Assembly (NCBI RefSeq): GCF_000341085.1
Contig: NZ_ANBA01000008.1
Coordinates: 186,001 to 250,000, forward strand
Direction: 5' to 3'
Origin: Nocardiopsis ganjiahuensis DSM 45031
GTDB lineage: Bacteria; Actinomycetota; Actinomycetes; Streptosporangiales; Streptosporangiaceae
DNA length: 64,000 nt
Within the stretch, counting starts at the first letter, position 1. Each line of letters begins with the position of its first letter. Both the position numbers and the translations under genes were made by a program. This document shows, in pieces, positions 62,902-64,000 of the stretch. The notes beneath the pieces were generated by a model. That model saw only the letters and a list, made by a program, of their open reading frames with translations. It was not told where the DNA came from and made no database searches.

Positions 62902-64000
62902 ATGGAAGCTGTGGACACCACCGACCCCGACACACCCCGGGCCGAGATCGCCCTGCCCTCACCCGTGCGCGCCCGCCTGGAGCACCTGGACCACGGTGTG
63001 CTCGTGGACACCCGCGCCCTGGAACGGGTCCGGGAGCGCTTCGACACCGAACAGGCCCAGACCCTGGGCCGCTTCCTGACCAACGCCCAGTCACCGGCCA
63101 CCCTGCGCGCCTACCGCGCCGACTGGACGGCGTTCGGCGCCTGGTGCCTGACCGAGCGGCGCACCTCCCTGCCGGCCGACCCGGTGGACGTGGCCGTCTA
63201 CCTGGCGGCCTGCGCCGAACAGCGCACCGACGACGGCACCGGATGGGCGCTGGCCCCGGCCACCCTGGAGCGGCGGGCCGCGGCCATCGCCGCCGTCCAC
63301 GGCGCCCACGGCCTGGACTCACCCACCCGCGCCGAGGTCGTGCGCATGACCCTGCGCGGTATCCGCCGCACCCGCAAGGCGCGCCCGCGCCGCAAGGCCC
63401 CTGTGGTGCTGAGCACCCTGGAGTCGCTGCTGGCGGTGCGCCCGGCCGAGGGCCACCCCGGGGGAGTGGCCCGCAGGCGTGACGCGGTACTGCTGCTGAC
63501 CGGGTTCGCCGGGGCACTGCGCCGTGCGGAACTGGCCGCGCTCAGCTTCGACGACCTGGCCCTGCGCGTGGACCCCTCCACCGGATCACCTACCCTGGTG
63601 GTCTCGCTCGGGGCGACCAAGACCGACCAGGAGGGGCGGACCGGCCAGAGGGTGGCCCTGCCACGGGGACGCCACCGCGCCACCTGCCCGGTGTGCGCCC
63701 TGGCCGACTGGTCGGCGCTGGTGGCGGTGCACCGCGACGGGGGAGCGCCCGCGGTGCGCACTTGGCTGGAGAGCCTGGGCGCACCCGATCCCGCACCCGC
63801 CCACTCCTGCCAAGGGCTCGGGCGCCTGGAGCTGGCCGACGGCACCGAACGCCCCCTGCTGCCGGGGGTGGACCGGCACGGCCGCCTGGCCCACAAACCG
63901 ATGTCGGCCAAGGCCGTGGGCGATGTGGTCAAACGCTACGCCCAACGGGCCGGGCTGGACCCCGACGACTTCGGCGGTCACTCCCTGCGCGCCGGGTTCG
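62902..64000 (+). CDS. Tyrosine-type site-specific recombinase/integrase, cut by the window end
   Basis: At least 366 residues without a stop. A SAM-like core-binding domain is at about 55-150 (TLGRFLTNAQSPATLRAYRA, then DWTAFGAWCLTE). The catalytic domain starts near 165. Catalytic Arg lies in GALRRAELAALSFDDL near residue 206, and the box HSLRAGF is at the very end of the window. The C-terminal tyrosine is beyond the edge. RRKAPVVLSTLESLL is the usual hinge. It is larger than XerC/D and fits phage or ICE integrases, or an actinobacterial chromosomal recombinase. A CATCCPVCALADWSAL-like insert with two Cys may bind zinc. ATG at 62902 has only a weak ribosome site. Confidence 0.9.
   Translation, partial: MEAVDTTDPDTPRAEIALPSPVRARLEHLDHGVLVDTRALERVRERFDTEQAQTLGRFLTNAQSPATLRAYRADWTAFGAWCLTERRTSLPADPVDVAVYLAACAEQRTDDGTGWALAPATLERRAAAIAAVHGAHGLDSPTRAEVVRMTLRGIRRTRKARPRRKAPVVLSTLESLLAVRPAEGHPGGVARRRDAVLLLTGFAGALRRAELAALSFDDLALRVDPSTGSPTLVVSLGATKTDQEGRTGQRVALPRGRHRATCPVCALADWSALVAVHRDGGAPAVRTWLESLGAPDPAPAHSCQGLGRLELADGTERPLLPGVDRHGRLAHKPMSAKAVGDVVKRYAQRAGLDPDDFGGHSLRAGF

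Overview
The window is about 64 kb of very GC-rich DNA with strong G/C preference at third codon positions, GTG and TTG starts, several apparently leaderless genes, LAL, TipA, ECF and HxlR regulators and GlnR-like sites. This points to an actinomycete chromosome, most likely Nocardiopsaceae or Streptomyces-like. The genus is an inference. I recognised no rRNA, tRNA, CRISPR array or intact insertion sequence.

0-10 kb: end of a probable TetR gene; a second TetR gene with a perfect 20-bp operator-like palindrome; a dienelactone-hydrolase-like enzyme behind a 16-codon leader ORF; a decayed tyrosine integrase; a DnaQ-type exonuclease with a BRCT domain; a Ser/Thr kinase; and a manganese-type ABC transporter operon (binding lipoprotein, ATPase, permease) with a DtxR/MntR-like box at its start. 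10-20 kb: two divergent genes separated by an array of TTGACAA repeats, a winged-helix protein preceded by a strongly structured region, a SigG-type ECF sigma factor, a metallo-hydrolase, a thioesterase, a TipA-like regulator with its own 19-bp-spacer promoter, and acetyltransferases.

20-29 kb is a patchy accessory zone. It holds a 156-aa protein of a family often seen in conflict-type loci, gene fragments (DUF2000, Tn3-like transposase, acetyltransferase tail, an unknown C-terminus), two inverted copies of a ~60-bp palindromic element, a dehalogenase-like hydrolase, a VOC protein, a DUF2000/Lrp divergent pair and a phosphotransferase.

29-53 kb carries nitrogen assimilation in two blocks. 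narK, the nitrate reductase catalytic subunit and its FAD/2Fe-2S electron donor lie at 29.3-34.5 kb behind a GlnR-type box. nirB, nirD, an NnaR-like regulator and a sirohydrochlorin chelatase lie at 47.9-52.8 kb. Together they would import nitrate, reduce it to nitrite and ammonium, and make the siroheme that nitrite reductase needs. Between the blocks are a LAL regulator, a secreted subtilisin-like protease with PKD domains, an OmpA-domain lipoprotein, a membrane protein, a DsbA/FrnE oxidoreductase divergent from an HxlR regulator, and an intact ADP-ribosylglycohydrolase.

53-64 kb: hydrolase and AraC regulator; acetyltransferase; an unusual fusion of a degenerate ADP-ribosylglycohydrolase with a cysteine phosphatase; a membrane-anchored RlpA-like protein with an MtrA-like direct repeat in its promoter; a 1210-aa nuclease-helicase with a predicted Fe-S cluster; two small membrane proteins; and a tyrosine integrase cut by the window end. 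The fusion protein, the nuclease-helicase next to an integrase, and the palindromic element pair are the least ordinary items.
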